DNA from: Gammaproteobacteria bacterium
Lineage (GTDB): Bacteria > Pseudomonadota > Gammaproteobacteria > Pseudomonadales > Azotimanducaceae
DNA: 32,233 nt
NCBI GenBank assembly: GCA_002708765.1
Contig: PAPD01000026.1
Location: 1 to 32,233, forward strand
Direction: 5' to 3'
Shown: positions 1 through 9,813 of the stretch, piece by piece
Layout: every line of letters starts with the position of its first letter
Position numbering within the stretch: the stretch's first letter is position 1
Program-made: the position numbers and the translations under genes
Notes under the pieces: generated by a model
The model's database searches: none
Seen by the model: the letters and a program-made list of their open reading frames with translations, nothing else
What the model was told of the DNA's origin: nothing

Positions 1-1
1 C

Positions 2-877
2 ACTGCCATTCGTTCCTTAATGAGCCTTGGAAACAAACCGATAGAAAAAACTTCAAGAAAAAGCTTAAGACTTCTCGGTAGTGTTGGAGAACCAATAAAT
101 CCGGAAGCTTGGGAATGGTATTATAGGATAGTCGGAGAAAGCAGATGTCCGATTGTTGACACATGGTGGCAAACTGAAACAGGCGGAATCATGATAGCGC
201 CGCTACCAGGAGCTTTCCCGTTGAAACCCGGATCGGCGACAAAACCTTTCTTTGGTATAGAACCAAAGATACTGGATGATGATGGAACTGAGCTTGAAGG
301 AGCAGCTTCGGGAAATCTGGTTATCAAAAGATCTTGGCCTGGGCAGATACGTTCTGTTTGGGGTGATCACCAAAGATTTTTAGAAACTTATTTTTCAGCA
401 TTTGATGGCTATTATTTTACCGGAGATGGAGCTCGAAGAGATGAGGATGGGTACTTTTGGATCACTGGCAGGGGAGATGATACCTTGAACGTTTCAGGAC
501 ATAGGCTCGGGACTGCCGAGATTGAAAGCGCACTGGTAGAGCATGAGCTAGTCGCTGAAGCCGCCGTGGTTGGTTATCCCCATGACATTAAAGGCCAAGG
601 CATATACGCTTACGTCACACTTATGCAAGGAAACAATGGAGACGAAGCAATAAAACAAGATCTAAAAGATTTAGTTTCCTCAGAAATTGGTGCTATAGCT
701 AAACCAGATATTATTCAATGGGCACCCAACCTTCCTAAAACCCGCTCAGGAAAAATTATGAGAAGGATCCTCAGAAAAATCGCTGAGAAGGACTTGAAGA
801 ATCTCGGAGACGTTAGCACTCTTGCCGATCCGGAGGCTGTTAAAGAGCTAATATCAAACAGAAATCAGACATCTTGA
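2..877 (+). CDS. acs: Acetyl-CoA synthetase, C-terminal part (5' end outside window)
   Basis: The enzyme makes acetyl-CoA from acetate, ATP and CoA through an acetyl-AMP intermediate, in the cytoplasm. The frame is open from base 2 and the residues before the first internal Met (TAIRSLM) fit the middle of the Acs adenylation domain, so the gene is cut by the window edge rather than truncated. About 290 residues of a protein usually near 650 are present. Visible motifs are the adenylate-forming core WWQTETGG, the hinge region [17 protein letters not shown], the A8-type loop [16 protein letters not shown], and near the C-terminus [11 protein letters not shown], whose Lys is the catalytic residue that is acetylated in regulated Acs enzymes. 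It converges on pnp with 48 bases between stops; I see no clear terminator hairpin there. Identity is secure; nothing can be said of its promoter. Confidence 0.96.
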   Translation, partial: TAIRSLMSLGNKPIEKTSRKSLRLLGSVGEPINPEAWEWYYRIVGESRCPIVDTWWQTETGGIMIAPLPGAFPLKPGSATKPFFGIEPKILDDDGTELEGAASGNLVIKRSWPGQIRSVWGDHQRFLETYFSAFDGYYFTGDGARRDEDGYFWITGRGDDTLNVSGHRLGTAEIESALVEHELVAEAAVVGYPHDIKGQGIYAYVTLMQGNNGDEAIKQDLKDLVSSEIGAIAKPDIIQWAPNLPKTRSGKIMRRILRKIAEKDLKNLGDVSTLADPEAVKELISNRNQTS

Positions 878-925
878 TAGCATTCAACTCTAGTTAATCG
901 GGAAACTATTAAATTGATAACCCTA

Positions 926-3055
926 CTATTGCGCTTCCTCAGTATCATTTTCTCCTGAGTCAGATCCTTCTTCTGCTATTTCTTTCATAGAAAGCTTGAT
1001 TCTACCTCTATCGACATCAAGCACTTTTACTTTAACTTCCTGACCTTCAGATAAATAATCTCTAACTTTTTCAACTCTCTCTTGAGCTATTTGAGATATG
1101 TGGACTAAGCCATCTTTGCCTGGCAAAATATTCACAAACGCTCCAAAATCAGCGATCTTAGCCACCTTACCCGTATAGATCATGCCGACTTCTGATTCGG
1201 CAGTAATTTCCTCTATAGCTTTAACTGCCGCATCTCTTGATTCAAGGTCTTCACCGAAAATTACTATGGTCCCATCATCTTCTATTTCAATAGAAGCTCC
1301 GGTATTCTCAGTTATAGATCTAATGGTTGCACCACCTTTTCCGATTACATCACGCACTTTTTCAGCATCAACTTTTATAGTCACCATAGCAGGAGCGTTT
1401 TCGGAAACTTCTTCACGAGACTTACCTATTACCTTATTCATTTCTTCTAAAATATGTAACCTCGCATCTCTTGCCTGAGCAAGCGCGGTTTCCATTATTT
1501 CTTCCGTAATTCCTTGGATTTTAATATCCATCTGAAGAGCAGTTACCCCGGTTTCTGTTCCAGCAACTTTAAAATCCATGTCACCCAGATGATCTTCATC
1601 TCCTAAAATATCAGTCAAAACCGCAAAACCTTCGTCTTCGAGAACCAATCCCATTGCAACTCCAGCAACAGGTGCCTTAAGAGGAACTCCCGCATCCATT
1701 AGAGAAAGACTTGCTCCACAAACACTAGCCATAGATGAAGAACCATTCGATTCCGTAATTTCAGAGACAACTCTCGTCGTATATGGCCATTCCTCTGAAT
1801 TCGGAAGTACTGCAGAAATCCCTCTCCTTGCTAGACGACCATGTCCAATTTCCCTGCGTTTGGGTCCTCCAGAAAACCCTGTTTCTCCAACGCTGTAATG
1901 CGGGAAATTATAATGCAAGAAAAACGTATCCTTATAGGAGCCATGCAAAGCATCAATAATCGCAGCATCTCTGGTAGATCCCAGCGTGGTAGCAACCAAT
2001 GCCTGTGTTTCTCCTCTAGTAAACAAAGCCGAACCATGAGCTCTTGCGAGAACACCGACTTCCACTTCAATTCCTCTTACCGTTTTATTATCCCGACCAT
2101 CTATTCGCGGATTCCCATCAACGATCGATTTTCGAACAATCTTTTTTTCAAGAGAAGAAAAAATTTCAAGGACCTCATCTTCAGAAACAGTCTCAGAAAC
2201 TAGCTCTTCTTTCGCTTCTTCTCGCTGCTTAGCAAGTGTCTCTTGTCTTTCTTTCTTGTCAACAATTCTATAAGCATCCTGAATTGCCATAGAAAAAGAT
2301 TTCTCCATCGCAGAATTTAAGGAAGCATCAACCTCGTCCGCCTCCCACAACCATTTTTCCTGTCCGCACTGCGAAACAAATTCTTTTATAGCATTTATAA
2401 CGGATTGCATTTCCTGGTGAGCATAAAGGACTGCTCCTAGCATCTGATCCTCTGTTAGCTCATCCGCCTCTGATTCAACCATCAATACGGCCGATTCGGT
2501 ACCTGCAACTACCATATCAAGAGATGAAGAAGTCAAAGCTTCTCGTCCAGGATTCAGAATATAACCCTCTGGACTAAACCCGACTCGAGCTGCTCCTACT
2601 GGACCAGCAAAAGGAAGCCCCGAAAGACTAAGTGCGGCTGACACACCTATTAATGCTGGAATGTCAGGATCAACATCCTTAGTTGCAGATACTACCTGAC
2701 ACGTGATTTGAACTTCATTCATAAACCCCTTTGGGAAAAGTGGCCTTATGGGTCTATCGATCAATCTTGATGTAAGCGTTTCTTTTTCAGAAGGCCTTCC
2801 TTCTCTCTTAAAAAAACCTCCTGGTATCTTTCCAGCCGCATAAGTTTTTTCTTCGTAATTAACCGTTAGAGGGAAAAAATCTTGCCCGGGCTTCACCTCC
2901 TTCCTCGCAACTACTGCAACCAAAACTGTAGTATCAGCGATAGTGACTAGAACTGATGACGTAGCCTGCCTAGCTACCCGACCCGTTTCCAATAAAACTT
3001 CTTGTCCACCATAATTAAATTTCTTACTTAAATAACCCACATTAATCTCCATCAC
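926..3055 (-). CDS. pnp: Polyribonucleotide nucleotidyltransferase (PNPase)
   Basis: A phosphorolytic 3'-5' exoribonuclease, trimeric, part of the RNA degradosome in many gammaproteobacteria. The 709 residues match the family length. Two RNase PH-like domains flank a helical segment; FFKR at 81-84 belongs to the RNA-binding loop of the first domain, and [15 protein letters not shown] at about 482-496 carries the metal and catalytic acidic residues of the second. A KH domain with the GKGG loop (about 572-575) and an S1 domain (about 624-690) follow, then an acidic tail. The frame begins GTG-ATG: GTG at 3055 or ATG at 3052. Neither has a strong Shine-Dalgarno, so the exact start is open by one residue. 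It lies 29 bases downstream of rpsO, the classical rpsO-pnp arrangement. In Escherichia coli PNPase controls its own message with RNase III; I did not identify the equivalent stem in this short gap. Confidence 0.97.
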   Translation of the reverse strand: MMEINVGYLSKKFNYGGQEVLLETGRVARQATSSVLVTIADTTVLVAVVARKEVKPGQDFFPLTVNYEEKTYAAGKIPGGFFKREGRPSEKETLTSRLIDRPIRPLFPKGFMNEVQITCQVVSATKDVDPDIPALIGVSAALSLSGLPFAGPVGAARVGFSPEGYILNPGREALTSSSLDMVVAGTESAVLMVESEADELTEDQMLGAVLYAHQEMQSVINAIKEFVSQCGQEKWLWEADEVDASLNSAMEKSFSMAIQDAYRIVDKKERQETLAKQREEAKEELVSETVSEDEVLEIFSSLEKKIVRKSIVDGNPRIDGRDNKTVRGIEVEVGVLARAHGSALFTRGETQALVATTLGSTRDAAIIDALHGSYKDTFFLHYNFPHYSVGETGFSGGPKRREIGHGRLARRGISAVLPNSEEWPYTTRVVSEITESNGSSSMASVCGASLSLMDAGVPLKAPVAGVAMGLVLEDEGFAVLTDILGDEDHLGDMDFKVAGTETGVTALQMDIKIQGITEEIMETALAQARDARLHILEEMNKVIGKSREEVSENAPAMVTIKVDAEKVRDVIGKGGATIRSITENTGASIEIEDDGTIVIFGEDLESRDAAVKAIEEITAESEVGMIYTGKVAKIADFGAFVNILPGKDGLVHISQIAQERVEKVRDYLSEGQEVKVKVLDVDRGRIKLSMKEIAEEGSDSGENDTEEAQ

Positions 3056-3084
3056 CAGCCATTAATACCAAAAAGGCATTTACG

Positions 3085-3354
3085 CTACCTTCGCAGCCCT
3101 AGCTTTTTAATAAGCGCCCCATATTTCTCTAGCTTTTTACTTTTAAGATAATTCAATAGTTTTCTTCTTTGGCTTACCATCCTCAACAAACCCACACGTG
3201 AGTGATGATCATTCGAATGATCTTTAAAATGAACCTGAAGTTCCTCAATATTAGCGGTCAAAAGCGCAATTTGAACCTCCGGCGAACCGGTGTCAGTTTC
3301 AGATTGGCCGAACTCCTTAACAATCTCCGCTTTCCTCTCAACACTTAAAGCCAT
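3085..3354 (-). CDS. rpsO: 30S ribosomal protein S15
   Basis: S15 is a primary 16S rRNA-binding protein that nucleates the central domain of the 30S subunit. The 89-residue length is exactly that of the family. The [19 protein letters not shown] segment, the [22 protein letters not shown] helix and the C-terminal KKLGLRR are diagnostic. ATG at 3354 is preceded by AGGAG about nine bases upstream. The gene sits between truB and pnp. The roughly 160-base gap before it, larger than elsewhere in the operon, contains a TATAAT-like box, so it may have its own promoter. S15 represses its own translation in several bacteria through leader structure, and the leader here is long enough, but I could not verify a pseudoknot. 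Confidence 0.97.
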   Translation of the reverse strand: MALSVERKAEIVKEFGQSETDTGSPEVQIALLTANIEELQVHFKDHSNDHHSRVGLLRMVSQRRKLLNYLKSKKLEKYGALIKKLGLRR

Positions 3355-3474
3355 GACTTACTTCTCCTAAATATGCTTGATTTATCTTCTTTAAACAGGT
3401 CGGTCCACGCATATTTGCAGACAAACATTTTTCTTCGCTGAAACGAGCTTTTAAACCATTACTGCTCCTGCTTT

Positions 3475-3480
3475 ATTATA
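3475..3480 (-). promoter_or_regulatory. Candidate -10 box for rpsO-pnp
   Basis: A perfect TATAAT on the minus strand lies in the truB-rpsO gap, about 120 bases upstream of the S15 start. No good -35 is found at 16-18 bases; a TTGTTC lies about 20 bases upstream. It would give a leader of roughly 110 nt, long enough for S15 autoregulation. This is a weak, pattern-based call. Confidence 0.35.
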
Positions 3481-3514
3481 CGTTATACAAGTCTTACAGA
3501 GAACAAAAGTAATT

Positions 3515-4435
3515 CTATTTGACTAGGATTTTTCTCGGTACCACTCTTCCATCTGCAAAAACTTCTCCCACTCCCAGAAAATCACTCACTCCTTTTAATT
3601 CTCTCGAAAATATTCTAACCATACCCAGAGAAAGCACCTCATCTATTAATATAGTTCGGCCATTTCTAAGGCTTTTGCCCGAATGCTCTGCAACCAAAAT
3701 CTTCGGCCAGTCAGACACAACAGAACTTATTGATAAAAGTTTTGAGTCAAGTCTCTTAAAATCGTTTTCGATCAGTGTCAATGAACTATAAGAGAAAGAT
3801 TTTCCTATACTAAACGGTCCAACAGACAAACGCTTCAACTCCTTTACATGTCCACCACAACCAAGAGCTGTTCCTATATCTTCCGCTAACGAACGAATAT
3901 AGGTTCCCTTACTACATTGAATAAATAATTTTATTTCATTATCGCAAATGGACAATAACTCCAGTTTAAATATTTCTACTTGACGCTCTGGTCTTTCAAT
4001 CGTAATGCCTTTCCTTGCAAGCTTATATAAAGGTTTTCCATCAATCTTGATCGCCGAAAACATCGGAGGTATCTGCTTTATTTTTCCTCGGAAAGTAGAC
4101 AATTTTTTATTGATTTCGGCTTTGTTTAAGGCTGGAACTGGATGCTGCGACAAAATAACCCCATCAGCATCCCCAGAGTCTGTAACGACACCGAGTTTTA
4201 TAGTCGTTTCATAGGATTTATCTGAATCCAAAAGAAATTGAGAAAACTTGGTGGCTTGACCAAAACATATTGGAAGGACGCCTGTAGCAAGTGGGTCTAA
4301 GGATCCTGTATGTCCTGCTTTTTCAGCCCCGAACAATCTTTTAACACGTTGAAGCGCATCATTAGAAGTAATTCCTTTATCTTTATCCAAAAGAAATATT
4401 CCGTTTATTCGCCGTCCGTTTCCACGACGAGACAT
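3515..4435 (-). CDS. truB: tRNA pseudouridine(55) synthase TruB
   Basis: Converts U55 in the T-loop of nearly all tRNAs to pseudouridine and also acts as a tRNA folding chaperone. The 306 residues fit the bacterial TruB family. The catalytic aspartate is Asp47 in GHTGSLDPLATGVLP; KSYETTIKLGVVTDSGDADG and CSKGTYIRSLAEDIG are the other conserved family segments, with a PUA-like region at the C-terminus (FLGVGEVFADGRVVPRK). The ATG directly follows the rbfA stop (TAA then ATG, no spacer), implying translational coupling. Membership of the nusA-infB operon is the usual gammaproteobacterial arrangement. Confidence 0.96.
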   Translation of the reverse strand: MSRRGNGRRINGIFLLDKDKGITSNDALQRVKRLFGAEKAGHTGSLDPLATGVLPICFGQATKFSQFLLDSDKSYETTIKLGVVTDSGDADGVILSQHPVPALNKAEINKKLSTFRGKIKQIPPMFSAIKIDGKPLYKLARKGITIERPERQVEIFKLELLSICDNEIKLFIQCSKGTYIRSLAEDIGTALGCGGHVKELKRLSVGPFSIGKSFSYSSLTLIENDFKRLDSKLLSISSVVSDWPKILVAEHSGKSLRNGRTILIDEVLSLGMVRIFSRELKGVSDFLGVGEVFADGRVVPRKILVK

Positions 4436-4813
4436 TTAAATATCTCGTTTCATTTCAGGATTTCTGCTTTTCGAAATATCTTCGCTTATAAGGTCATTAA
4501 TTCGCGCACCATTTTCCAAAGAGTTGTCATAATGGAACCTAAGTTTAGGCGTAATCCTCAGCCCTAGCATAGATGCCAACCTAGTTCTTAGGAATCCTCC
4601 AGCTTCGTTTAATACAAACTCTGCTTCGAAGGCACTCTCCTCAGGAAGAACAGTAAAATAGATATCAGAGAAAGAATAATCCTTGCTCACCGTCACTTCG
4701 TTAATAGTGATCATGCCTAACCTAGGATCTCGCAATTCCCTTTGAAGTAATTGAGCTAATTCCTTCTGGACCAATTCTCCTATTTTCTTTGCTCTTCCAT
4801 TTTCTTTAGCCAC
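4436..4813 (-). CDS. rbfA: 30S ribosome-binding factor A
   Basis: RbfA binds the immature 30S subunit and helps process the 5' end of 16S rRNA; it matters in cold adaptation. The 125-residue protein has the KH-like fold signature: KIGELVQKELAQLLQRELRDPRLG at the N-terminus, the central ITINEVTVSKDYSFSDIYFTV strand region, and LGLRITPKLRFHYDNSLENG-type C-terminal strands. The start codon is GTG at 4813, with GGAG about eight bases upstream lying in the 12-base gap after infB. No earlier in-frame ATG is available. It sits between infB and truB, as in relatives. Confidence 0.95.
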   Translation of the reverse strand: MAKENGRAKKIGELVQKELAQLLQRELRDPRLGMITINEVTVSKDYSFSDIYFTVLPEESAFEAEFVLNEAGGFLRTRLASMLGLRITPKLRFHYDNSLENGARINDLISEDISKSRNPEMKRDI

Positions 4814-4825
4814 TCTTTGACTCCG

Positions 4826-7435
4826 TCATAGCTCTCTAGCTACTTCTTTAGAATCAAAGACCTCTATTTGGTCTCCCACTTTAACGTCGTTATAATTTTT
4901 TACGCCAATTCCACATTCAGTGCCATTTGTTACTTGTTCTACCTCATCTTTGAAACGCCTTAATGATTCCAGCTCTCCTTCATATATGACTATATTTTCT
5001 CTCAATACTCGGATTTTTTTTGATCGATGCACAGACCCATTAACTACCATACAGCCTGCAATTGGCCCAAATTTCTTTGACTTGAATACATCTCTAACCT
5101 CCGCGATGCCTACTACTTCTTCTCTAACTTCTGGTGAAAGCATTCCTGTAAGCGCAGCCTTAACATCATCAACTAAATCGTAAATAACCTTATAGTAACG
5201 AAGGTCTATCGATTCACCTTCTATAACTTTCTTAGCGGCATTATCAGCTCGGACATTAAAACCAAAGACTACCGCCTGCGAGGTAATAGCATAGTTTGCA
5301 TCGGACTCCGTTATTGCACCCACTCCCTGCATAACAATATTAACTTTGACTTCTTCATTTCCTATCTCATCTAATGAAGATGTTATAGCTTCTAGCGAAC
5401 CACGAACGTCAGCCTTCACTACTATATTAAGGTGTTTAACTTGCCCGCCAACAAAATTGTCAAACAGATTATCCAGCGACGCATTATTCCCGAACCGACC
5501 CTGGTTTGCCTTCTCTATACTATAGCTCGCAATTTCTCTCGCCTGCTTTTCATCCTTTGTTACTCGAAACCTATCTCCAGCATTCGGAGTTCCATTGAAA
5601 CCAAGCACTGAGACAGGAGTAGCAGGCCCTGCCAATTTGATTTTTTCGCGATTTTCATCGCTCAAAGCCCTTGCCTTTCCAAAAAACTGTCCAGCTACTA
5701 CAACATCACCCTGCTCTATCTGTCCGTTTTGAACCAGAAGTGTAACTATCGGTCCCTTGCCTTTGTCTAGTTCAGACTCTATTACTACTCCCTGACCTGG
5801 CCCATCTTTGACAGCTGAAAGCTCCAACAATTCGGACTGTAACAAAACTGCCTCCAACAATTGTTCTATTCCCTCTCCGTTAATTGCACTACAAGGAACG
5901 AATTGGGTATCCCCACCCCACTCTTCTGGGATCACCTCCCTAGCGGCTAGCTCATTTTTTACCCTTTCAATATCAGCGCCATCTTTATCCATTTTGTTAA
6001 CTGCCACTACTATCGGAGCTCCCGCCCCTTTGGCATGTTGAACAGCCTCCTCTGTTTGAGGCATAACTCCATCATCAGCAGCTACCACCAATATGACTAT
6101 ATCGGTTGCGCTAGCTCCCCTCGCTCTCATTGCGCTAAAAGCTGAGTGTCCGGGAGTATCTATAAAACAGATCTCTCCATGCTCGGTTACAACACGATAA
6201 GCTCCAATATGCTGGGTAATGCCTCCAGCCTCACCATCTACTATTTGTGACTTTCTAATATAGTCCAGCAAAGAAGTCTTACCATGATCAACATGTCCCA
6301 TAACGGTAACCACTGGAGCTCTCGCCACCGGTTCTGAGAAATAAACCAGATCATCTTCCAACCCCTTTTCTTTAGTTTCTGCATCAATCAACCTAACTTC
6401 ATGCCCAAATTCCTCTGCGAGCAACTGCGCCGTATCTTGATCTATAAAATCGTTTATGTTTTTGACTATCCCTAGGTTAAATAATGACTTTATTAGATCT
6501 GCCGCTTTTACAGACATTTTTTGTGATAATTGCTGAATACTTACGGATTCGGCAATCTCCACTTCTCGCTTTATTTCTTCTGTAGGCACATTAAACGTAT
6601 GCCTTTTGCCTGATCTAGGTCCAGGTGGTCTTTTCGCTCTAGGTGCTGCCAAACCCAACTTTTCTCCATCCCCTGCTTCCTGGGGAACAACCGTAGTCTC
6701 GATAATTTCTTCCTCAAGTAAATCTTCGCTAATTAGCTCCTCGACTCTGCGCTTCCTAGCGCCTTGGCGAGTTTTTTTCTTTTTAATCCCTTCATCATCA
6801 TCAAGATCTCTTTTCCCCTTTCTATTTTTCTTACTCGAGGCCCTAGTGCCTTCTTCTAGTTTCCCTTCATCAACTAAATTTGTCGTAACCGAAGCAATGA
6901 TTTGATTCCGCGACTCCGAGGAGTTCCCGGCCTTTTCTTCTCTTTCTTTCGCACCTTGCTTTGATTTTTGCGCACTTTTTTCTAACTCTGATTCGTTTAA
7001 TATTTCTTGTTCAGAGTTATCTGGTCCAGCAAATAAATTTTCCGAGCTAGCCCCTAACTTCTGTTCAGATGCCTCCAGTAATACTTCAGGAGCTTTCTCA
7101 GCATCTTGCTTCCCTTCTACATCATCTTTTTGGGGTCCCCTTCGGACATAGGTTCGTTTCTTTCTTACTTCAACATTTACCGTTCTACCCCTTCCTGCTG
7201 CTCCGCCAGTTTTCAAAGTAGACAATGTTCTTCTTTTTAGAGTAATTTTCCGTGGCTTTTCAGAATCTTCTCCGTGGCTCTCTTTTAGAAAAGAAAGCAA
7301 CTTTTCTTTTTCTTCCTTTTTTATAGAGTCATCAGCTGAACGTTCCTCCAGACCGGCTTCCTCAATCTGAAGCAGCAACCGATCGACTGGAGTCCCAATA
7401 ACTTCAGCTAGTTGCCTTACCGATTCATCAGACAT
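4826..7435 (-). CDS. infB: Translation initiation factor IF-2
   Basis: IF-2 is the GTPase that recruits formyl-Met-tRNA to the 30S subunit and promotes subunit joining. The 869 residues match long gammaproteobacterial IF-2. An N-terminal IF2_N subdomain (residues 1-50) is followed by a long charged linker (about 55-280) rich in Lys, Arg and Glu, then a second IF2_N-like segment near 295-345. The G domain shows G1 GHVDHGKT at 380-387, G3 DTPGH at 426-430, G4 NKMD at 480-483 and a G5-like SAING. Domains II, III and the C-terminal fMet-tRNA-binding domain follow. ATG at 7435 has an AGGGA Shine-Dalgarno about eight bases upstream. It lies 30 bases after nusA and 12 before rbfA. Shorter isoforms from internal starts are known in E. 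coli; I did not find a clear internal start here. Confidence 0.97.
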   Translation of the reverse strand: MSDESVRQLAEVIGTPVDRLLLQIEEAGLEERSADDSIKKEEKEKLLSFLKESHGEDSEKPRKITLKRRTLSTLKTGGAAGRGRTVNVEVRKKRTYVRRGPQKDDVEGKQDAEKAPEVLLEASEQKLGASSENLFAGPDNSEQEILNESELEKSAQKSKQGAKEREEKAGNSSESRNQIIASVTTNLVDEGKLEEGTRASSKKNRKGKRDLDDDEGIKKKKTRQGARKRRVEELISEDLLEEEIIETTVVPQEAGDGEKLGLAAPRAKRPPGPRSGKRHTFNVPTEEIKREVEIAESVSIQQLSQKMSVKAADLIKSLFNLGIVKNINDFIDQDTAQLLAEEFGHEVRLIDAETKEKGLEDDLVYFSEPVARAPVVTVMGHVDHGKTSLLDYIRKSQIVDGEAGGITQHIGAYRVVTEHGEICFIDTPGHSAFSAMRARGASATDIVILVVAADDGVMPQTEEAVQHAKGAGAPIVVAVNKMDKDGADIERVKNELAAREVIPEEWGGDTQFVPCSAINGEGIEQLLEAVLLQSELLELSAVKDGPGQGVVIESELDKGKGPIVTLLVQNGQIEQGDVVVAGQFFGKARALSDENREKIKLAGPATPVSVLGFNGTPNAGDRFRVTKDEKQAREIASYSIEKANQGRFGNNASLDNLFDNFVGGQVKHLNIVVKADVRGSLEAITSSLDEIGNEEVKVNIVMQGVGAITESDANYAITSQAVVFGFNVRADNAAKKVIEGESIDLRYYKVIYDLVDDVKAALTGMLSPEVREEVVGIAEVRDVFKSKKFGPIAGCMVVNGSVHRSKKIRVLRENIVIYEGELESLRRFKDEVEQVTNGTECGIGVKNYNDVKVGDQIEVFDSKEVAREL

Positions 7436-7465
7436 ACAAATTCCCTGTGCTCATGACTAAAGCAC

Positions 7466-8968
7466 TCAATCCGGATTCTCTTCTGCAAACCAAGGCGCAC
7501 GAGCAGTCATTATTAAAGCTCCCGCTTTCTCCTCAGTCATTTCTTCGAGATCTAAAATATCATCAACTGCCTGCTCTGCAAGATCTTCCATAGATCTAAT
7601 TCCTATTGCGGCCATGCGATAGGCTGTCCTCCTATCCATACCCTCCATATTTATGAGGTCATCGTCGGGCTCTAGCTGCCCAATCTCCTCTTCATTTGCC
7701 AGTTCCATCGTAGTCAGGGCATTCTTGGCCCTTACTCTAAGTTCTTCCACTATTTCCCGATCGAACCCCTCTACCGCCATCATTTCTTCAATAGGAACGT
7801 ATGCTACTTCCTCAATACTCGCAAATCCCTCTTCAACTAACACAATAGCGACTTCTTCTTCGACATCAAGTTTTTGAACAAATTCTTCGATTATTGTACC
7901 CGCCTCAGCTTCCTGCTTTTCTGCGGCCTCTTCTTCTGTCATGATATTGAGGTCCCAGCCCGTAAGTTCGCAAGCGAGCTTCACATTTTGACCCCCTCTC
8001 CCTATTGCCTGCGCTAGATTTTCTTCTGAAACCGCAATATCCATACTTTTCGTTTCTTCATCCAGAACAATCGATATAACTTCTGCAGGCGCCATTGCAT
8101 TAATGGCCAATTGGGCAAGATTATCGTCCCAAGGGACTATATCGATTCTCTCATTACCAAGCTCATTCGATACCGCCTGCACCCGAGAGCCTCTCATGCC
8201 GACGCACGCACCCACCGGATCTATCCGCCCATCATTAGTTTTAACTGCTATCTTTGCCCTCGAACCAGGATCTCTTGCACACCCTAAAATTTCTATTACT
8301 CCATCTGAAATTTCTGGCACTTCAATCTTGAAAAGCTCTACCAAGACAGCAGGTGAAGTCCTCGTTAAAGCTAGCTGAGGTCCTCTTGATTCGGGTCGAA
8401 CTTCTTCTAACAATCCCTGAAGCAGATCTCCTACTCTGAAATTTTCTCTAGGGATCCATACTTCCCTAGGAAGTATGGCTTCCGCATTATTCCCTAGATC
8501 AACTATAACTGCTTCCCGGGTTACTTTTTTAACCTGACCCTTTACTAACTCGCCAACTCGATCTCTATATGCATCCACAACCTGGGCACGTTCCGCTTCT
8601 CTAACTTTCTGAACAATAACCTGCTTAGCTGTCTGAGCGGCTATTCTGCCAAAATCTACCGAATCTACCGGAATTTCATATCTGTCACCTACTTTCAGAG
8701 TAGCATCTTTCGATTTAGCTTCGACCAAATTGAGCTGTGAACCAGGAAATTCTTTCTCCGTTTCTTCTTCTATTACATCCCAGACCCTAAAGGTTTCATA
8801 CTCTCCCGTGGCTTGGTCTATCGATACTCGTAGTTCAACATCCTCTTCCACGTAGCGTTTCTTAGTAGCGGTTGCAAGAGCTAACTCTATAGCCTCAAAA
8901 ATTATTTCTTCCGCTACTCCTTTTTCGTTCGAAACTGATTCCACAACCAACAAAATTTCTTTGCTCAT
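7466..8968 (-). CDS. nusA: Transcription termination/antitermination factor NusA
   Basis: NusA binds RNA polymerase, increases pausing and hairpin-dependent termination, and joins the antitermination complex on rRNA operons. The 500 residues equal the long proteobacterial form. The N-terminal RNAP-binding domain covers about 1-130, S1 about 135-200 ([22 protein letters not shown]), two KH domains about 200-345 ([14 protein letters not shown] and [17 protein letters not shown]), and two acidic C-terminal repeats of the AR1/AR2 type. ATG at 8968 has a TAGGT-type Shine-Dalgarno. It follows rimP by 18 bases. In E. coli NusA controls its own operon by termination in the leader; the two terminators between tRNA-fMet and rimP here would suit that scheme. 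Confidence 0.97.
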   Translation of the reverse strand: MSKEILLVVESVSNEKGVAEEIIFEAIELALATATKKRYVEEDVELRVSIDQATGEYETFRVWDVIEEETEKEFPGSQLNLVEAKSKDATLKVGDRYEIPVDSVDFGRIAAQTAKQVIVQKVREAERAQVVDAYRDRVGELVKGQVKKVTREAVIVDLGNNAEAILPREVWIPRENFRVGDLLQGLLEEVRPESRGPQLALTRTSPAVLVELFKIEVPEISDGVIEILGCARDPGSRAKIAVKTNDGRIDPVGACVGMRGSRVQAVSNELGNERIDIVPWDDNLAQLAINAMAPAEVISIVLDEETKSMDIAVSEENLAQAIGRGGQNVKLACELTGWDLNIMTEEEAAEKQEAEAGTIIEEFVQKLDVEEEVAIVLVEEGFASIEEVAYVPIEEMMAVEGFDREIVEELRVRAKNALTTMELANEEEIGQLEPDDDLINMEGMDRRTAYRMAAIGIRSMEDLAEQAVDDILDLEEMTEEKAGALIMTARAPWFAEENPD

Positions 8969-8986
8969 CGTTATACCTAATTTTTC

Positions 8987-9433
8987 CTATCCCTCATAAA
9001 CGAGGTGCCCTTTTTCAATCATCTCGAAAGGAAAAGTAAATTCCTCTTCCTTTGAGACAATAATAATTTCTTCATTTTCAACTCTAACCAACCTGCCAAG
9101 ATAATTTCTTCTATTTTCGAAAGAATTTCTCAAATTCACCCTGACCATCTCTCCGATATATTTGCAATACTGATCAACCTCAAAAAGTCTTCTTTCCAGA
9201 CCAGGCGAAGAAACTTCAAGAATATATTTAGCTGACAAGGGATCTTCCACTTCCAGCATACTACTTATCTGCCTACTTACTCTAACGCAGTCATCGATAG
9301 TGACTCCAGCGCTTCCATCTATATATATTCTAAGGATTTTCGATTTTCCGGAGGTTGCTCTTTCGATACCCCATAACTCCATACCGAAGGAATGAACTAC
9401 CGGAAGAATTAACTCTCTCAATCGATCTACCAT
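8987..9433 (-). CDS. rimP: Ribosome maturation factor RimP
   Basis: RimP assists 30S maturation, acting early in assembly of the 3' domain. The 148 residues fit the family. Conserved pieces are the N-terminal VVHSFGMELWGIE, the central ILRIYIDGSAGVTIDDCVRVSRQISSMLEVEDPL and YILEVSSPGLERRL, followed by a small C-terminal SH3-like domain. ATG at 9433 has a strong AGGGG six to seven bases upstream. It is the first protein gene after tRNA-fMet; a hairpin with a T-tract ends only about a dozen bases before the start codon, so its transcription probably depends on read-through or a promoter I cannot place. Confidence 0.95.
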   Translation of the reverse strand: MVDRLRELILPVVHSFGMELWGIERATSGKSKILRIYIDGSAGVTIDDCVRVSRQISSMLEVEDPLSAKYILEVSSPGLERRLFEVDQYCKYIGEMVRVNLRNSFENRRNYLGRLVRVENEEIIIVSKEEEFTFPFEMIEKGHLVYEG

Positions 9434-9445
9434 AATCCCCTAAAC

Positions 9446-9468
9446 AAAAAATGGGCCTACAGCCCATT
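9446..9468 (-). terminator. Intrinsic terminator or attenuator just upstream of rimP
   Basis: On the minus strand AATGGGC and GCCCATT form a perfect 7-bp stem with a 5-base loop (9450-9468), followed by a run of T. It is the second of two terminators between tRNA-fMet and rimP and lies immediately before the rimP ribosome-binding site, so it probably limits or regulates read-through into rimP-nusA-infB. Confidence 0.75.
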
Positions 9469-9519
9469 CCTAAACAAGCGAAAAAATCACTTTATCGCCA
9501 TCTAATCCAATTCAGGACA

Positions 9520-9543
9520 AAAACAAAAGCCCCTAAGGGGGCT
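9520..9543 (-). terminator. Intrinsic terminator after tRNA-fMet
   Basis: On the minus strand AGCCCC and GGGGCT form a GC-rich 6-bp stem with a tetraloop, followed by TTTGTTTTTG. It begins about 17 bases beyond the CCA end of tRNA-fMet, where a stable-RNA terminator is expected. Confidence 0.82.
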
Positions 9544-9559
9544 CTTGAAAAATTAACCT

Positions 9560-9636
<77 letters not shown>

Positions 9637-9650
9637 CTACAAGGGCCGAA

Positions 9651-9679
9651 ATTATAGGTGTGCTTATGGTTTGGGTCAA
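9651..9679 (-). promoter_or_regulatory. Sigma-70 promoter of the tRNA-fMet operon
   Basis: On the minus strand TTGACC, a 17-base spacer and a perfect TATAAT form a near-consensus promoter. The -10 box ends about 14 bases before the tRNA 5' end, and the discriminator that follows is GC-rich (TTCGGCCC), typical of stable RNA promoters under stringent control. Stringent control is inferred from that discriminator only. Confidence 0.88.
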
Positions 9680-9711
9680 CCACCCAGCAATCAATGGCTT
9701 TCAATTTAAAT

Positions 9712-9798
9712 TGGTGCCGAAGAGAGGACTTGAACCTCCACGGGGTTTCCCCCACTACCCCCTCAAGGTAGCGTGTCTACCAATTCCACCACTTCGGC
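9712..9798 (-). tRNA. tRNA-Leu (GAG)
   Basis: An 87-nt class II tRNA with encoded CCA. The acceptor stem GCCGAAG pairs with CTTCGGC. The anticodon arm CTACC-TTGAGGG-GGTAG places GAG as the anticodon, reading CUC and CUU. The long variable arm (GTGGGGGAAACCCCGT) is typical of tRNA-Leu. It starts 15 bases after the secG stop and is presumably processed from the secG transcript, as in E. coli and Pseudomonas, where secG and tRNA-Leu(GAG) are also adjacent. Confidence 0.96.
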
Positions 9799-9813
9799 AA
9801 AGGTTGCTCCAGT

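Noticed and set aside
878-925. Possible bidirectional terminator between acs and pnp
   Set aside because: No stem longer than a few pairs with a T-tract could be drawn.
1831-2232. Several open frames inside pnp on both strands
   Set aside because: They are shadows of the long pnp frame, lack family features and ribosome-binding sites.
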